From positions 186,001 through 250,000 of the forward strand of contig NZ_VUNE01000001.1 of the NCBI RefSeq assembly GCF_009695815.1: 64,000 nucleotides of DNA, in the 5' to 3' direction. The notes under the pieces are model-generated. The model was not told the DNA's origin. It was given only the letters and a program-made list of their open reading frames with translations, and ran no database searches. The position numbers and the translations under genes were made by a program. How positions within the stretch are numbered: position 1 is the first letter of the stretch; each line of letters begins with the position of its first letter. Positions 1 to 9,271 of this stretch are shown in pieces. The DNA comes from Peptostreptococcus porci (GTDB lineage Bacteria; Bacillota; Clostridia; Peptostreptococcales; Peptostreptococcaceae).

Positions 1-740
1 TAGGTGGTAGATTTTCTGTTTTGACAGCAGTCGGACTTCTTCCTATAGCTGCTGCTGGATTTGATATTGATCAAATAATGAAAGGTGCTCAGGATGCGAT
101 GGATGAATTTTCAACTGATGATTTGAGCAAAAATATTGCTTATCAGTATGCCGTTGCAAGAACAGTTCTTCAAAGAAAAGGGAAAGAAACTGAATTGCTA
201 GTAAACTATGAGCCACAGCTACAATATTTCGCTGAATGGTGGAAACAATTATTTGGTGAAAGTGAAGGCAAGGATAATAGAGGTATTTTTCCAGCTTCAG
301 TTAGCTTTTCGACAGATCTTCACTCAATGGGACAATATATACAGGATGGAAGAAGATTCTTGTTTGAAACAATAATCAACGTTGAAAAACCAAGAAGAGA
401 TCTTGAAATAAAATTGGATAACGAGGATCTTGACGGATTGAATTATCTGGCAGGAAAAACTGTTGATTATGTGAACCATAAAGCTTTTGAAGGTACTTTA
501 TTGGCACACACTGATGGTCAGGTTCCTAACTTGGTGCTAAATGTTGAAAGGCTTGATGAATACAATTTTGGTCAGCTGGTATTTTTCTTTGAGAAAGCCT
601 GTGGACTTAGTGGTTGCCTACTAGGTGTTAATCCATTTAACCAGCCAGGAGTTGAAGCATACAAGAAAAATATGTTTGCACTACTTGGAAAGCCAGGTTA
701 TGAAGAAGAAAAAAAGGCTCTTGAATTGAGACTGAAATAA
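1..740 (+). CDS. pgi: Glucose-6-phosphate isomerase, 3' part
   Basis: Interconverts glucose-6-phosphate and fructose-6-phosphate in cytosolic glycolysis. Only the C-terminal half (about 245 residues) is in the window; the frame is open to the left edge, reading [19 protein letters not shown]. The GGR-S-x-L/T-A-V-G block and the later helical C-terminus ([20 protein letters not shown]) are characteristic of bacterial phosphoglucose isomerases of about 450 residues. The TTG at 21 lies inside the conserved block, so it is not a start. The next gene follows after 78 bases. I am sure of the family; the upstream half cannot be checked here. Confidence 0.95.
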   Translation, partial: GGRFSVLTAVGLLPIAAAGFDIDQIMKGAQDAMDEFSTDDLSKNIAYQYAVARTVLQRKGKETELLVNYEPQLQYFAEWWKQLFGESEGKDNRGIFPASVSFSTDLHSMGQYIQDGRRFLFETIINVEKPRRDLEIKLDNEDLDGLNYLAGKTVDYVNHKAFEGTLLAHTDGQVPNLVLNVERLDEYNFGQLVFFFEKACGLSGCLLGVNPFNQPGVEAYKKNMFALLGKPGYEEEKKALELRLK

Positions 741-818
741 AAAATAATTTCCTTTAAGTATATTTTAAGATAAGTATTTTATACTCTACTCATATAAAAA
801 TTGAAAGGAAGTGTGATA

Positions 819-1895
819 ATGAAGTTTAAGTCATTAATTATGGTAGTGCTTGTTGCATTTTTTTCATCAATTTGTGGTGGAGTATTCGCTTTAAAATATT
901 TGAATAATTATTCTGCTGATAATTCGAGCAGTTCGACTAGTAGTATAAAGGTTGTTGAAACTGGAAGCACAAAAGCTCAAAATGTATATCAAGCTGTTGC
1001 TGAAAAGGCATCGCCATCTGTTGTTGGGATTGTTTCTGAAACGGTAAATCAAGAGAGTATTTTCAGTAGCTCTCAAGTAGTTCAGGGAAGTGGAACGGGG
1101 TTTGTCGTTGATAAAAGAGGATACATTCTTACAAATTCACATGTAGTATCAGATGGACAAGCAAAGAGTGTAAAAGTCGTTATCGATAAAAATAAAACAG
1201 TAAATGGCAATGTGATCTGGAATGACACTAGCTTGGATTTGGCTATTGTAAAAGTTAATACTTCTGGTTTGACAGTTGCAGAATTGGGAGATAGCGATAG
1301 CGTAAAGGTTGGCGACATTGCTATTGCGATAGGAAATCCGCTTGGAACAGAGTTGATGTCATCTGTTACACAGGGGATTGTCAGTGGATTAAACAGGGAT
1401 GTTTCAACATCTAGCTCTAATATGTCTGGATTAATTCAGACAGATGCAAGTATTAATCCTGGTAACAGTGGTGGTCCTCTTCTAAATCAACAGGGTCAGG
1501 TTATTGGTATCAATACTGTGAAGGCAAATGCAGATAATCTAGGTTTTTCCATTCCGATTAATACTGCGAAAAATATATTACAGAGAGTAATTGAAGATAA
1601 CAACTATGAAAAGCCTCTTCTTGGTGTAACAGTTATAGATATTGCAACATACAAGAGTTATACAGGAAAAGATTTGGGCGTTGAATCTGGTGTAATAGTG
1701 AAAGAAACTGTTAGCGGTTCAATTGCCAAAAAGGCAGGGATTGAAGCCGGAGATATAATTGTGAAAATAGGTGATAAAGAGATAAAAAATAGAGGAGATA
1801 TAAGTAAAAAGCTATATTCTTACTCTAAAGGTTCAAAAGACACAATTACAATAATACGTAACGGAAAAGAAAAGACCTTGAATATAGAGTTTTAA
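819..1895 (+). CDS. HtrA/DegP-like trypsin-type serine protease with PDZ domain
   Basis: Membrane-anchored quality-control protease acting outside the cytoplasmic membrane. The ATG at 819 is preferred over the in-frame TTG at 801 because AAGGAAG lies just upstream of it. The N-terminus has one hydrophobic signal-anchor (about residues 5-25), then a Ser-rich linker, a trypsin-like domain with catalytic His108 (TNSHVV), Asp140 (SLDLAIVK) and Ser217 (NPGNSGGPL), and a C-terminal PDZ domain from about residue 265. The length of 358 residues fits single-PDZ Firmicute HtrA proteins. It is transcribed alone and is followed by a terminator. The paralogue (HtrA, HtrB or YycK type) cannot be decided from the sequence. 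Confidence 0.93.
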   Translation: MKFKSLIMVVLVAFFSSICGGVFALKYLNNYSADNSSSSTSSIKVVETGSTKAQNVYQAVAEKASPSVVGIVSETVNQESIFSSSQVVQGSGTGFVVDKRGYILTNSHVVSDGQAKSVKVVIDKNKTVNGNVIWNDTSLDLAIVKVNTSGLTVAELGDSDSVKVGDIAIAIGNPLGTELMSSVTQGIVSGLNRDVSTSSSNMSGLIQTDASINPGNSGGPLLNQQGQVIGINTVKANADNLGFSIPINTAKNILQRVIEDNNYEKPLLGVTVIDIATYKSYTGKDLGVESGVIVKETVSGSIAKKAGIEAGDIIVKIGDKEIKNRGDISKKLYSYSKGSKDTITIIRNGKEKTLNIEF

Positions 1896-1908
1896 AAAGA
1901 TTTGATAA

Positions 1909-1960
1909 AAGTGGGATGATAAATTTTAGAGATTTTCATCCTGCTTTTTTGTTTTTTTTT
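1909..1960 (+). terminator. Intrinsic terminator after htrA-like gene
   Basis: GTGGGATGA at 1911 pairs with TCATCCTGC ending at 1944, and is followed by two T runs (1945-1950, 1952-1960). Confidence 0.85.
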
Positions 1961-2139
1961 TTGATGTTTATGATATAATTATTATTAAATATAGTATATT
2001 TAACGATAGTTATATCATATATAGGAAAAGGTTTTTTAAAAACTTAATTAAGTCTAAAAAATTTCAAGAGTTAATTGGTTTATTTCGCTACATATTTTAC
2101 AAAAATAATAATGTTAATTTAGAAAGGTAGGGGATTTTT

Positions 2140-4143
2140 ATGAAAAAAATTTTTAAGGTAGTATTATTTATTTTTGTTGTTGGTTCAATTATTTTGTTTA
2201 ACTCGAAGTCCTATGCATCAACATTAAACGAAAAAGAAAAAACATTTTTCAATGATAGCGAAATTGCAATGGAATTAGAAGGAGCAAATAAATCTGATAT
2301 TCTTAAAAAAGCCAATTCTTTATTGTTACTGTTAAATATAAAAAATACTAATTATGAAGAAAAAGTATATAAAATAACTGATAAGAATAATCATAGTGGA
2401 GTGAGTGAATATTACAAAGTCCTATATAATGGCGATTCTTATATTTCATTTTCAAAAGATGGAGAGTTAATTGAGGCAGATACATTTTTCTATAAAGTTC
2501 CAAAATCTGATATAAGAAACAGTAGTTTATATTCACAGAGTAGTATAGATATTCTTTCCCATAAAATTAAAAACAAAGGATATGTTTTGAAAGAAAAAGA
2601 CGATAACTATTTTAATGGCAACACACTATATAGATTTGAAAAAGCTATTCTTGGAGATTTGACAAACAGATTTGATAATTATACTATTGTATATGATACA
2701 CAAAATGAAAATATTGTGAGTTTTATGAAGATATCTAATCCGGTAGAATATAAAGAGCCAACGATATCTTTAGAAGAGGCTAGAAAAACTGCAATTAATT
2801 ACTCTCAAACGAATAATATAAGAAATTCTGTATTGGGTGTATACAAAGATGATAATGGCAATGTAAACTTGGGATATATTGTGGACTTTGAAAATGGAAT
2901 TACTGTTGTTGTTAGTCCATATGAAAATAAAATAGTGCATAGAGACATTGCTAAAGAAAAATTAGATATCAATATTTTGAATGAATTTGACCAAACAAAT
3001 AAATTTATATACGGAGATTTTTTTGGAGCAAAATATATACTAAACGATAAAGCTGTTCAGAAAAAAGTGGGAGAAAAAATCGATTCTTTGAAGGATAGCT
3101 ATTATACTAGTAAAGATAGAATAAAAACCTATTCATTTATTATTGAAACTGATAATTATCAAATTGGAATCCTTAATAAGCCATATGTAGATGGATACTA
3201 TTTGTTCTCAATTTCTAGCTTGAAAAATATGCATTCTTTTAATACCTATAGGACAAAAACGAATGTATACGCTGAAGTAATGAATATTTTGAACTCTTCT
3301 GAAAATGTTGATGTTCAGGTCTTTGATACTCTTTGCCCAGTGTTTCCGGAAAATAGCTCTGTTGTCAATTCCATAAAAACTTCTCAATATACTCATGCTA
3401 GGAGTGAGAATGCTATATTGGTAGGCAAAGATAGTGTACCTGATTCTTTATGCTCAGCTTCGTTGGCAGGCTATTTGAATGCACCTATATTTCTATCAAG
3501 TAAAGACAATATTGATGCGGAGGTTCTTTCTGAACTGGATAGACTTCACGTTAAGAACGTATATATTACATCTGGTGAAAATGTGATATCTAGTAAGGCT
3601 AGAGATGAGTTGAAATCTAAAGGATATAAGCTATTTGATTATTCCGGTATAGACAGGTACGATACATCAAATAAAATTGCCAAGTTGATAAATAAGGACA
3701 ATAAATTTATTTTAGCAAGTGGCGAAAATTTCAATGATATACCATCAATTTCTCCATATGCTTGTGAAAATAAAATACCAGTTGTACTTACTGAAAAGAA
3801 TAGAATACCTAATAGCAATTTCGAGCTATTTAATAAAGCTTCAAACATACTGTCAATCGGTGGATATAAAACAATTGATAGTAAGGTGTACAATCAGTTG
3901 AAGCAAAAGGAAATAAAGGTTAAAAATATCGCTGGTGTTGATAGATACGATACATCAAAGAAGATAGTAGAGTATCTTTACCCAAATTCTAAGCAATTTA
4001 TATATAAGGCTGACAGTAGAATAATCGATGGTATTGTTTTGTCGAACCTAAGTGTTAAGTACAAAAAGCCAATAATGATACTAAAAGATTTATCTAAAAT
4101 TATGCAGTCCGAAAATAATAAAGGCAATATCTTTGTGCATTAG
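2140..4143 (+). CDS. Secreted cell-wall protein: YcdB-like N-terminal half, CWB2 repeats at the C-terminus
   Basis: Predicted exported protein of 667 residues with a signal peptide (KKIFKVVLFIFVVGSIILF, then SKSYA). The first half (about 50-400) resembles YcdB/PepSY-type extracellular domains, for example SLEEARKTAINYSQ and repeated YKV/YTIVYD strands. The C-terminal part has three consecutive cell-wall-binding type 2 (CWB2) units, seen from the repeated boundary motif DRYDTS-K-IA/V near residues 505 and 600; the third unit is shorter. In clostridia three CWB2 units bind the anionic wall polymer PSII non-covalently, so this protein is probably wall-anchored without sortase. RBS AAAGGTAGGGG. 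The YcdB assignment is less certain than CWB2. Function unknown. Confidence 0.8.
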   Translation: MKKIFKVVLFIFVVGSIILFNSKSYASTLNEKEKTFFNDSEIAMELEGANKSDILKKANSLLLLLNIKNTNYEEKVYKITDKNNHSGVSEYYKVLYNGDSYISFSKDGELIEADTFFYKVPKSDIRNSSLYSQSSIDILSHKIKNKGYVLKEKDDNYFNGNTLYRFEKAILGDLTNRFDNYTIVYDTQNENIVSFMKISNPVEYKEPTISLEEARKTAINYSQTNNIRNSVLGVYKDDNGNVNLGYIVDFENGITVVVSPYENKIVHRDIAKEKLDINILNEFDQTNKFIYGDFFGAKYILNDKAVQKKVGEKIDSLKDSYYTSKDRIKTYSFIIETDNYQIGILNKPYVDGYYLFSISSLKNMHSFNTYRTKTNVYAEVMNILNSSENVDVQVFDTLCPVFPENSSVVNSIKTSQYTHARSENAILVGKDSVPDSLCSASLAGYLNAPIFLSSKDNIDAEVLSELDRLHVKNVYITSGENVISSKARDELKSKGYKLFDYSGIDRYDTSNKIAKLINKDNKFILASGENFNDIPSISPYACENKIPVVLTEKNRIPNSNFELFNKASNILSIGGYKTIDSKVYNQLKQKEIKVKNIAGVDRYDTSKKIVEYLYPNSKQFIYKADSRIIDGIVLSNLSVKYKKPIMILKDLSKIMQSENNKGNIFVH

Positions 4144-4180
4144 ATAAAAAATTAATGTAAACAGTTTATTAAGCTAAAAA

Positions 4181-4228
4181 ATATCCACTGAAAGCAGAAG
4201 AATAAAGCTTTCGGTGGATAATTTTTTT
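4181..4228. terminator. Bidirectional terminator between convergent genes
   Basis: ATCCACTGAAAGC (from 4183) pairs with GCTTTCGGTGGAT (ending 4219), with A runs on the left and T runs on the right. It sits between the CWB2 gene (+) and the Gx transporter (-) and could serve both. Confidence 0.85.
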
Positions 4229-4239
4229 AGATTGTAGAT

Positions 4240-4776
4240 CTAGTATCCAATTTTTAAGATTTGTTTTTTTAAAAGTGGCTCTGAAAACTTAACTACAATA
4301 CCGATAAAAACACCAGTTGCCAACGATGCTCCAAGCATCAATGGAAGATATCCCATTATCGATATACTTTCTATTATAAAGCTCGCCATAATCAACTGAC
4401 CGATATTATGTAATATTGCACCAACAATACTTATTCCAATTGTAGATAGTCCTTTGATTCTAATTGCAATTGCCATTCCTATAAAGCTTAGATAACCTCC
4501 AGCCACACTGAATAAAAATGTGGAGGCAGGTCCTGCAAAAATTGAAGAAATAATTATTCTTACAGTTAATATTTTAAACGTATCTCTTTCCCCAAAGCTT
4601 AAAAGGCACAAAAGTGTAATAATATTGCTAAGTCCCAATTTTGCTCCTGGGAACCAGAACAACAATGGGTTTGGTATTTGAGTTTCTATCAAGTAAAGAG
4701 CCAAGCTATACGAAGTCATCAGCCCAAGCAGTATTAATTTTCTGGTATTTGAACTATTTGAATTTGTTTTTTTCAT
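4240..4776 (-). CDS. Gx transporter family membrane protein (heptaprenyl diphosphate synthase component I-like)
   Basis: Integral membrane protein of 178 residues with five or six hydrophobic segments. The opening (LILLGLMTSYSLALYLIE, then PGAKLGLSNIITLL) matches the Gx/Hpre_diP_synt_I family, whose members look like substrate-binding (S) components of ECF transporters. The family often neighbours FMN-binding or NusG-like proteins, but here it stands alone. Despite the old family name there is no prenyl synthase motif (no DDxxD). The start has GAAGGGA upstream on the minus strand. Substrate unknown. Confidence 0.8.
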   Translation of the reverse strand: MKKTNSNSSNTRKLILLGLMTSYSLALYLIETQIPNPLLFWFPGAKLGLSNIITLLCLLSFGERDTFKILTVRIIISSIFAGPASTFLFSVAGGYLSFIGMAIAIRIKGLSTIGISIVGAILHNIGQLIMASFIIESISIMGYLPLMLGASLATGVFIGIVVKFSEPLLKKQILKIGY

Positions 4777-5024
4777 ATTAAATCCCTTCTTTTAACTGAT
4801 AATAATTATTATATCATAAATTTCATAAACATAGTATGAATAAATGCATATATATGAATAAGTTTAAAACAATTATTAATAAAATAATCAAAACCTGGTT
4901 TACTATACTGCACATTAGGTATTATAATAGTATATATGGTGAAAAAATTAATTTTTTAAAGAGCAAGTATAGTTATAAGAAAAGTTATAAGAGAAAAAAA
5001 TATTTGATTGAAATGGAGGAAGCT

Positions 5025-6812
5025 ATGTCAAAAAATAGGGAAGATATACAGTTAGAATATAAATGGAATTTAGATGATATGTACAAAGATAGTGAACAGA
5101 TTAAGAAAGATATAGATTTTATTGAAGGATCCTTTGATATATTTGAATCGTATAAGGGTAGACTTTCTGAATCAAAAGAGGTATTTTATGAGGTTTTGAA
5201 ATTGATGGATGACACCTCTAGAGTATTATCTCATTACTATGTATACACTCATATGAGACACCATGAAGATACAAGAATAAATGAAAATCAGGCAATTTCA
5301 ACAAAGAGTGAGATGATGTCGACGGAGCTTGGAAAGGCAACTGCCTATATTGTTCCAGAGATAATATCAATGGATGAAGAATTGCTAAATGAGTTCCTAA
5401 AAGATGAAAAAATATCTCATTATAAAAAAATGATTGATGAGATTTTGAGAGATAAGCCTTATACGTTGAGCGAAAAAGAAGAACAGATTATGGCTGCTGT
5501 TTCTGAGCTGACTTCTACTCCAGAGAATACATATGAAATGCTGACATATGCAGATATGGAATTCCCAGAGATAATGGATGAAGAAGATAAAAAGGTGAGA
5601 TTGACACATTTCAATTATTCTACATTCATTAAAAGTAAGGATAGAAGAGTTAGAAAGGATGCTTTTGAAGCAGAATTTAGCACATATAAAAAATACTCAA
5701 ATACATTTGCTTCTACATTGTTTGGTGGAATAAAGGCAGAGGTATTTAATTCAAGCGTTAGAAAATTTCCATCGGCAATTTTTGCATCTCTTTATTCGGA
5801 CAATATTAGTGTAGAGGTGTATAATAATTTGATTGCCTCCATTCATGATAGTATACCGGTACTTGATAGATACAACAAATTGAGAAAAGAATATTTTGGT
5901 TTGGATGAAATGCATATGTATGACTTGTATTTACCAATGGCAAGAGATTTCAAGATGGAAATTTCTTATAAGGAAGCCCAAAGCATTATTTTGGAAGCGT
6001 TAAAACCGATGGGTGAGTATTATATTAGTCTGATAAAAAGAGCCTTTTCTGAGAGATGGATAGATGTATATGAAAATGAGGGTAAAAGAGGAGGGGCTTA
6101 CTCATGGGGAAGCTATGATTCGCATCCATATATCTTGATGAGTTATAAGGATGATTTGAATTCGCTTTTTACTCTGATTCATGAGCTAGGTCATTCTATA
6201 CATAGTTATTTATCAAGAGAAACTCAGCCATACATATATTCTGGATACAAGATTTTTGTAGCAGAGGTTGCATCTACTGTCAATGAAACACTTTTGATAA
6301 AATACTTATTGGAAAAATCGAAGGACGTAGATGAAAAGATATACTTATTAAATTATTATCTGGAGCAGTACAGAACAACTGTTTTTAGACAGACTCTATT
6401 TGCAGAGTTTGAAAAAATTGTCCATGAAAAGGTCGAGGAAGGAAACCCTATGACAGCTGATGATTTTACGAAGGTATATTATGAGCTAAATCAGTTATAC
6501 TATGGAAATTCATGCGTAGTTGATGAATTAGTTGGAATTGAATGGGCTAGAATACCACATTTCTATTCTAATTTCTATGTATACAAATATGCGACAGGAT
6601 TTTCCGCAGCTTCCGTACTAAGCAATAAGATTCTTGAAGGCGGGGAGTCAGTTGAAAGATATATTGAGTTTTTGAAAAGTGGTGGTTCGGAATATCCGCT
6701 TGATCAGTTGAGAAAAGCCGGTGTGGATATGGAGAAGAAAGAGGCTGTAGATAGTTCTCTGGATATTTTCTCAGAATTAGTTGATGAGTTAGAAAAATTG
6801 GTAAGAGATTAG
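5025..6812 (+). CDS. pepF: Oligoendopeptidase F (M3B metallopeptidase)
   Basis: Cytosolic zinc endopeptidase that cleaves oligopeptides of roughly 7-17 residues. The chosen ATG at 5025 follows GGAGGA (5015-5020) and gives 595 residues, the usual length. The protein opens with EYKWNLDDMYKD, a typical PepF start. The zinc site HELGH is at residues 386-390 and the downstream Glu (VAEVASTVNE) is present. The C-terminal YATGFSAASVLS block is also typical of the family. The frame stays open 63 codons upstream, but that extension is Lys/Ile-rich and unlike the family. It fits an organism living on peptides. Monocistronic as far as can be seen. Confidence 0.95.
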   Translation: MSKNREDIQLEYKWNLDDMYKDSEQIKKDIDFIEGSFDIFESYKGRLSESKEVFYEVLKLMDDTSRVLSHYYVYTHMRHHEDTRINENQAISTKSEMMSTELGKATAYIVPEIISMDEELLNEFLKDEKISHYKKMIDEILRDKPYTLSEKEEQIMAAVSELTSTPENTYEMLTYADMEFPEIMDEEDKKVRLTHFNYSTFIKSKDRRVRKDAFEAEFSTYKKYSNTFASTLFGGIKAEVFNSSVRKFPSAIFASLYSDNISVEVYNNLIASIHDSIPVLDRYNKLRKEYFGLDEMHMYDLYLPMARDFKMEISYKEAQSIILEALKPMGEYYISLIKRAFSERWIDVYENEGKRGGAYSWGSYDSHPYILMSYKDDLNSLFTLIHELGHSIHSYLSRETQPYIYSGYKIFVAEVASTVNETLLIKYLLEKSKDVDEKIYLLNYYLEQYRTTVFRQTLFAEFEKIVHEKVEEGNPMTADDFTKVYYELNQLYYGNSCVVDELVGIEWARIPHFYSNFYVYKYATGFSAASVLSNKILEGGESVERYIEFLKSGGSEYPLDQLRKAGVDMEKKEAVDSSLDIFSELVDELEKLVRD

Positions 6813-6837
6813 TAAAGTATTAGTCAATAAAGAAGTA

Positions 6838-6917
6838 AAAAATGATTAATACAAAAACGATTAATATAGAAGTAATTAACGCCGAAGTAATTAATACAGA
6901 AGTAATTAATAAAAAAC
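6838..6917 (+). repeat. 15-bp tandem repeat
   Basis: About five copies of a 15-base unit (type GAAGTAATTAATACA) downstream of pepF. The copies at 6869, 6884 and 6899 are nearly identical; two earlier copies (AATGATTAATACAAA and AACGATTAATATAGA) are degenerate. Because 15 is a multiple of three the array stays open in one frame (see the small ORF at 6842). Confidence 0.8.
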
Positions 6918-6943
6918 TCTTAATAAGAGTAATTAAGTTGTGA
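6842..6943 (+). CDS. Possible 33-residue repeat peptide (EVIN repeats)
   Basis: ATG at 6842 opens a 33-codon frame through the 15-bp array, encoding pentapeptide repeats of the form EVIN-T/A, then a basic hydrophobic tail ending LLIRVIKL. Only GAAG is near as a possible ribosome site, with short spacing. The TGA at 6941 is just before the next possible ATG (6947). It may be chance coding of a repeat; there is no homology I recognise. Confidence 0.2.
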   Translation: MINTKTINIEVINAEVINTEVINKKLLIRVIKL

Positions 6944-6967
6944 TTCATGAGACAGGTTGGTGATTTT

Positions 6968-7123
6968 ATGGATTTGATTAATTTTAAATTGATAGCCGTT
7001 GTGATGCTATTTATTATTCTAATATCAATACACTTGACACTAAATAAAATACTTTTGGTGTTGAAGGAAATAAGGGATAATATAAAGGCAAGCGGCTTCG
7101 ATTCTAAATTTAATAGATTTTAG
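6968..7123 (+). CDS. Small single-pass membrane protein (51 aa)
   Basis: Short frame upstream of the cysteine desulfidase gene. It encodes an N-terminal hydrophobic helix (FKLIAVVMLFIILISIHLTL) followed by a charged amphipathic tail (NKILLVLKEIRDNIKASG). An in-frame ATG at 6947 would add seven residues, but AGGTTGG before 6968 makes the later start more likely. It ends 27 bases before the next start, so the two are probably co-transcribed. I do not recognise the family; the small size makes the call moderate. Confidence 0.5.
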   Translation: MDLINFKLIAVVMLFIILISIHLTLNKILLVLKEIRDNIKASGFDSKFNRF

Positions 7124-7150
7124 AATAAAGAAATTTGTGGAGGTATTGTT

Positions 7151-8458
7151 GTGAGAGATTTGAGAAATGAGTTTGTACAAATGCTGAAGGATGAGGTAAA
7201 ACCAGCAGTTGGTTGTACTGAACCAGTGGCATTGGCACTTGCGTGTGCAAAATGTAAAGAGCTGTTGGGCGAGGAAGTCGAAAAAAACAGAATGTTGGTC
7301 AGTCCGAGCATTTACAAAAATGGAATGTGTGTTGGAATACCAGGGACTGAGCGACTTGGGCTTAAGATAGCCTCAGCAATAGGTATAGTGGCTGGAAAGT
7401 CAGAAAATGGACTTAGCGTACTAGAGGGAACTTCATCAGACGATATAAAGAAGTCAGAGGCTCTGATGGATCAAGGTAAGTTGAGCATTGAACCAGCAGA
7501 TACCAAAGAGAAAGTGTATATTTTGGTCGAATTTTGGGGGAAAAATAATTATGCCAAGGTAATAATTAGAACAAAGCATGATAATTTTGTATTCTTGCAA
7601 AAAAATGAAGATATACTTTTAAACAATATTGAAGATGGTGCACATTCAATAGCGGCTGCACCTAAAAAGGCATCAGTTATGGACGATGCCACTTTGGAAG
7701 AAATAGTGAAAAATATTGAATCTTTAGATTATGAGGATATAAAATTCTTGTATGATGGAGTGAAAATGAATTTGGAGATGGCAGAAGCTGGCTTGGATCA
7801 CAAGATAGGTATCGGAGTTGGATATGGAATCAAGCAGTCAATAGAAGATGGAATTCTTGGCGATGATATAATCAATAATTCAATGATGTTGACAGCTGGT
7901 GCATCTGATGCCAGAATGGCTGGACTAGATATGCCTGTAATGAGTTCAAACGGAAGCGGTAATCATGGTTTAACAGCTATTTTGCCGATTGTAGCATATA
8001 ATCAAAAATTCCCTCAGAGCGATGAAAGGCTTTGTAGAGCGTTGGCTCTTTCACATTTGACTACAGCCTATATCAAAAACTTTACTGGGCGTCTTTCTGC
8101 TATGTGTGGCTGTGGTGTAGCTGCTGCAACTGGAGCAACAGCCGGTATTGCATGGCTGATGGACGAAAATATCGAGCAAATAGGTGGAGCAATAAAGAAT
8201 GCTATTGCTGATTTAAGTGGTATGATTTGTGATGGTGCAAAGCCTGGTTGCGCGTTGAAGTTATCTACGGCAGCCTCTGCAGCTGTTAGAAATGCTTTGT
8301 TGGCGAAACAAGGTAACTATGCTCAGTCAATAAATGGAATAGTCGGACTAAACGTTGATGAGACTATTAGGAATTTGGGAAGAGTAAGCGATCTTGGAAT
8401 GAGTGCGACAGACGAGACAATTCTCGATGTTATGAATGAAATGAATAAGGTAAAATAA
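7151..8458 (+). CDS. L-cysteine desulfidase family protein (CyuA/YhaM, UPF0597)
   Basis: Likely an oxygen-sensitive iron-sulfur enzyme degrading L-cysteine to pyruvate, ammonia and sulfide; the family also includes serine-dehydratase-like relatives. GTG start at 7151 after GGAGG. Family blocks seen: VGCTEPVALALA (Cys22), TAGASDARMAGLDMPVMSS, SGNHGLTAILPI, MCGCGVAAATGATAG (about residues 318-330) and MICDGAKPGCALK (about 357-368). The conserved cysteines in these blocks are the presumed cluster ligands. Length 435 fits the family. No cysteine transporter (CyuP) or CyuR regulator is adjacent. Substrate is inferred from the family. Confidence 0.85.
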   Translation: MRDLRNEFVQMLKDEVKPAVGCTEPVALALACAKCKELLGEEVEKNRMLVSPSIYKNGMCVGIPGTERLGLKIASAIGIVAGKSENGLSVLEGTSSDDIKKSEALMDQGKLSIEPADTKEKVYILVEFWGKNNYAKVIIRTKHDNFVFLQKNEDILLNNIEDGAHSIAAAPKKASVMDDATLEEIVKNIESLDYEDIKFLYDGVKMNLEMAEAGLDHKIGIGVGYGIKQSIEDGILGDDIINNSMMLTAGASDARMAGLDMPVMSSNGSGNHGLTAILPIVAYNQKFPQSDERLCRALALSHLTTAYIKNFTGRLSAMCGCGVAAATGATAGIAWLMDENIEQIGGAIKNAIADLSGMICDGAKPGCALKLSTAASAAVRNALLAKQGNYAQSINGIVGLNVDETIRNLGRVSDLGMSATDETILDVMNEMNKVK

Positions 8459-8499
8459 AATAACAAAATATACGGATTGACTTTAGGGTCAGTTATATA

Positions 8500-8549
8500 G
8501 AAAAAGTATCCTACATTCTGAAAAAAATGAATGCTAGGATACTTTTTTG
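8500..8549. terminator. Terminator between convergent cyuA-like gene and hpt
   Basis: AAAGTATCCTACATTC pairs with GAATGCTAGGATACTTT, with A and T runs at both ends. It can act in both directions, although hpt ends 110 bases further right. Confidence 0.85.
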
Positions 8550-8661
8550 TTGAAAACATGTTTTATGTTTATTTTATATACGCTATATATATTTTATGTC
8601 TATTTAGTATATGTTTTATGCTTATCTTAAGCACATTCTATATATTATAATTCTATACATT

Positions 8662-9207
8662 TTATTTAAGCTCCTCAGTTACATTAAAAATATAAGGAAC
8701 ATTTCTATATCTATCCTGGAAATCAAATCCATAGCCTACAACGAATTTATCCTCTATTTCGAAGCCACAATAATCAGGAACGAATTCGACCTCTCTTCTG
8801 CTAGGCTTATCAAGCAATACACAAGTTTTTAAGCTTTTTGGATTTTTTTTGCTGATGTGATTTACAACATGTACCATTGTGTTTGCAGTATCAGCAATGT
8901 CATCAACAATCAAAACATCATAATCTGATATATCAGATAATGTAATGTCTGCTTGAACCTTTACCTTTCCAGATGATTCTTCGGCATCACCATAGCTAGA
9001 TGTAGTCATGAAATTGACTCTTAGAGTTTTTATATCAATACATCTTACCAAATCTGCACAGAAAATAAAGCTTCCCTTTAAAAGTGAGATAATTAGTAAA
9101 TTTTTATCTATGTAATCAAATTTTATTTGCTCTCCCAATTCATTAATACGTTCTCTAAGCTTTGTCTCGTCGAACATAATTTCCCATTTTCTCTTCTCGA
9201 TGTCCAT
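8662..9207 (-). CDS. hpt: Hypoxanthine-guanine phosphoribosyltransferase
   Basis: Purine salvage: joins hypoxanthine or guanine to PRPP. 181 residues, start supported by GGAGG seven bases upstream on the minus strand. Visible blocks: LISLLKGSFIFCADLVR (PPi loop), SSYGDAEESSGKV (flexible loop), VLIVDDIADTANTM (PRPP-binding loop) and LLDKPSRREV...VGYGFDFQDRYRNVPYI (base-binding region and C-terminus). The PRPP loop reads DTANT where most bacterial enzymes have DTGxT or DSGxT, so a normally conserved Gly is Ala. The rest is standard. Transcribed alone from the promoter at 9243-9271. Confidence 0.93.
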   Translation of the reverse strand: MDIEKRKWEIMFDETKLRERINELGEQIKFDYIDKNLLIISLLKGSFIFCADLVRCIDIKTLRVNFMTTSSYGDAEESSGKVKVQADITLSDISDYDVLIVDDIADTANTMVHVVNHISKKNPKSLKTCVLLDKPSRREVEFVPDYCGFEIEDKFVVGYGFDFQDRYRNVPYIFNVTEELK

Positions 9208-9242
9208 TTATACCTCCAAATATTTTTTACTATTAATTATAT

Positions 9243-9271
9243 ATTATATCACATAGGAATTACATGAACAA
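9243..9271 (-). promoter_or_regulatory. Sigma-A promoter for hpt
   Basis: On the minus strand TTGTTC, 17 bases, TATAAT, reading toward hpt and ending about 36 bases before its ATG. Confidence 0.6.

Noticed and set aside
4836-5024. 63-codon upstream extension of the pepF frame
   Set aside because: It lacks an RBS, is unlike the family, and the ATG at 5025 has a strong GGAGGA; the gene length is normal from there.
6838-6917. CRISPR-like array
   Set aside because: The unit is only 15 bp, contiguous, without spacers.
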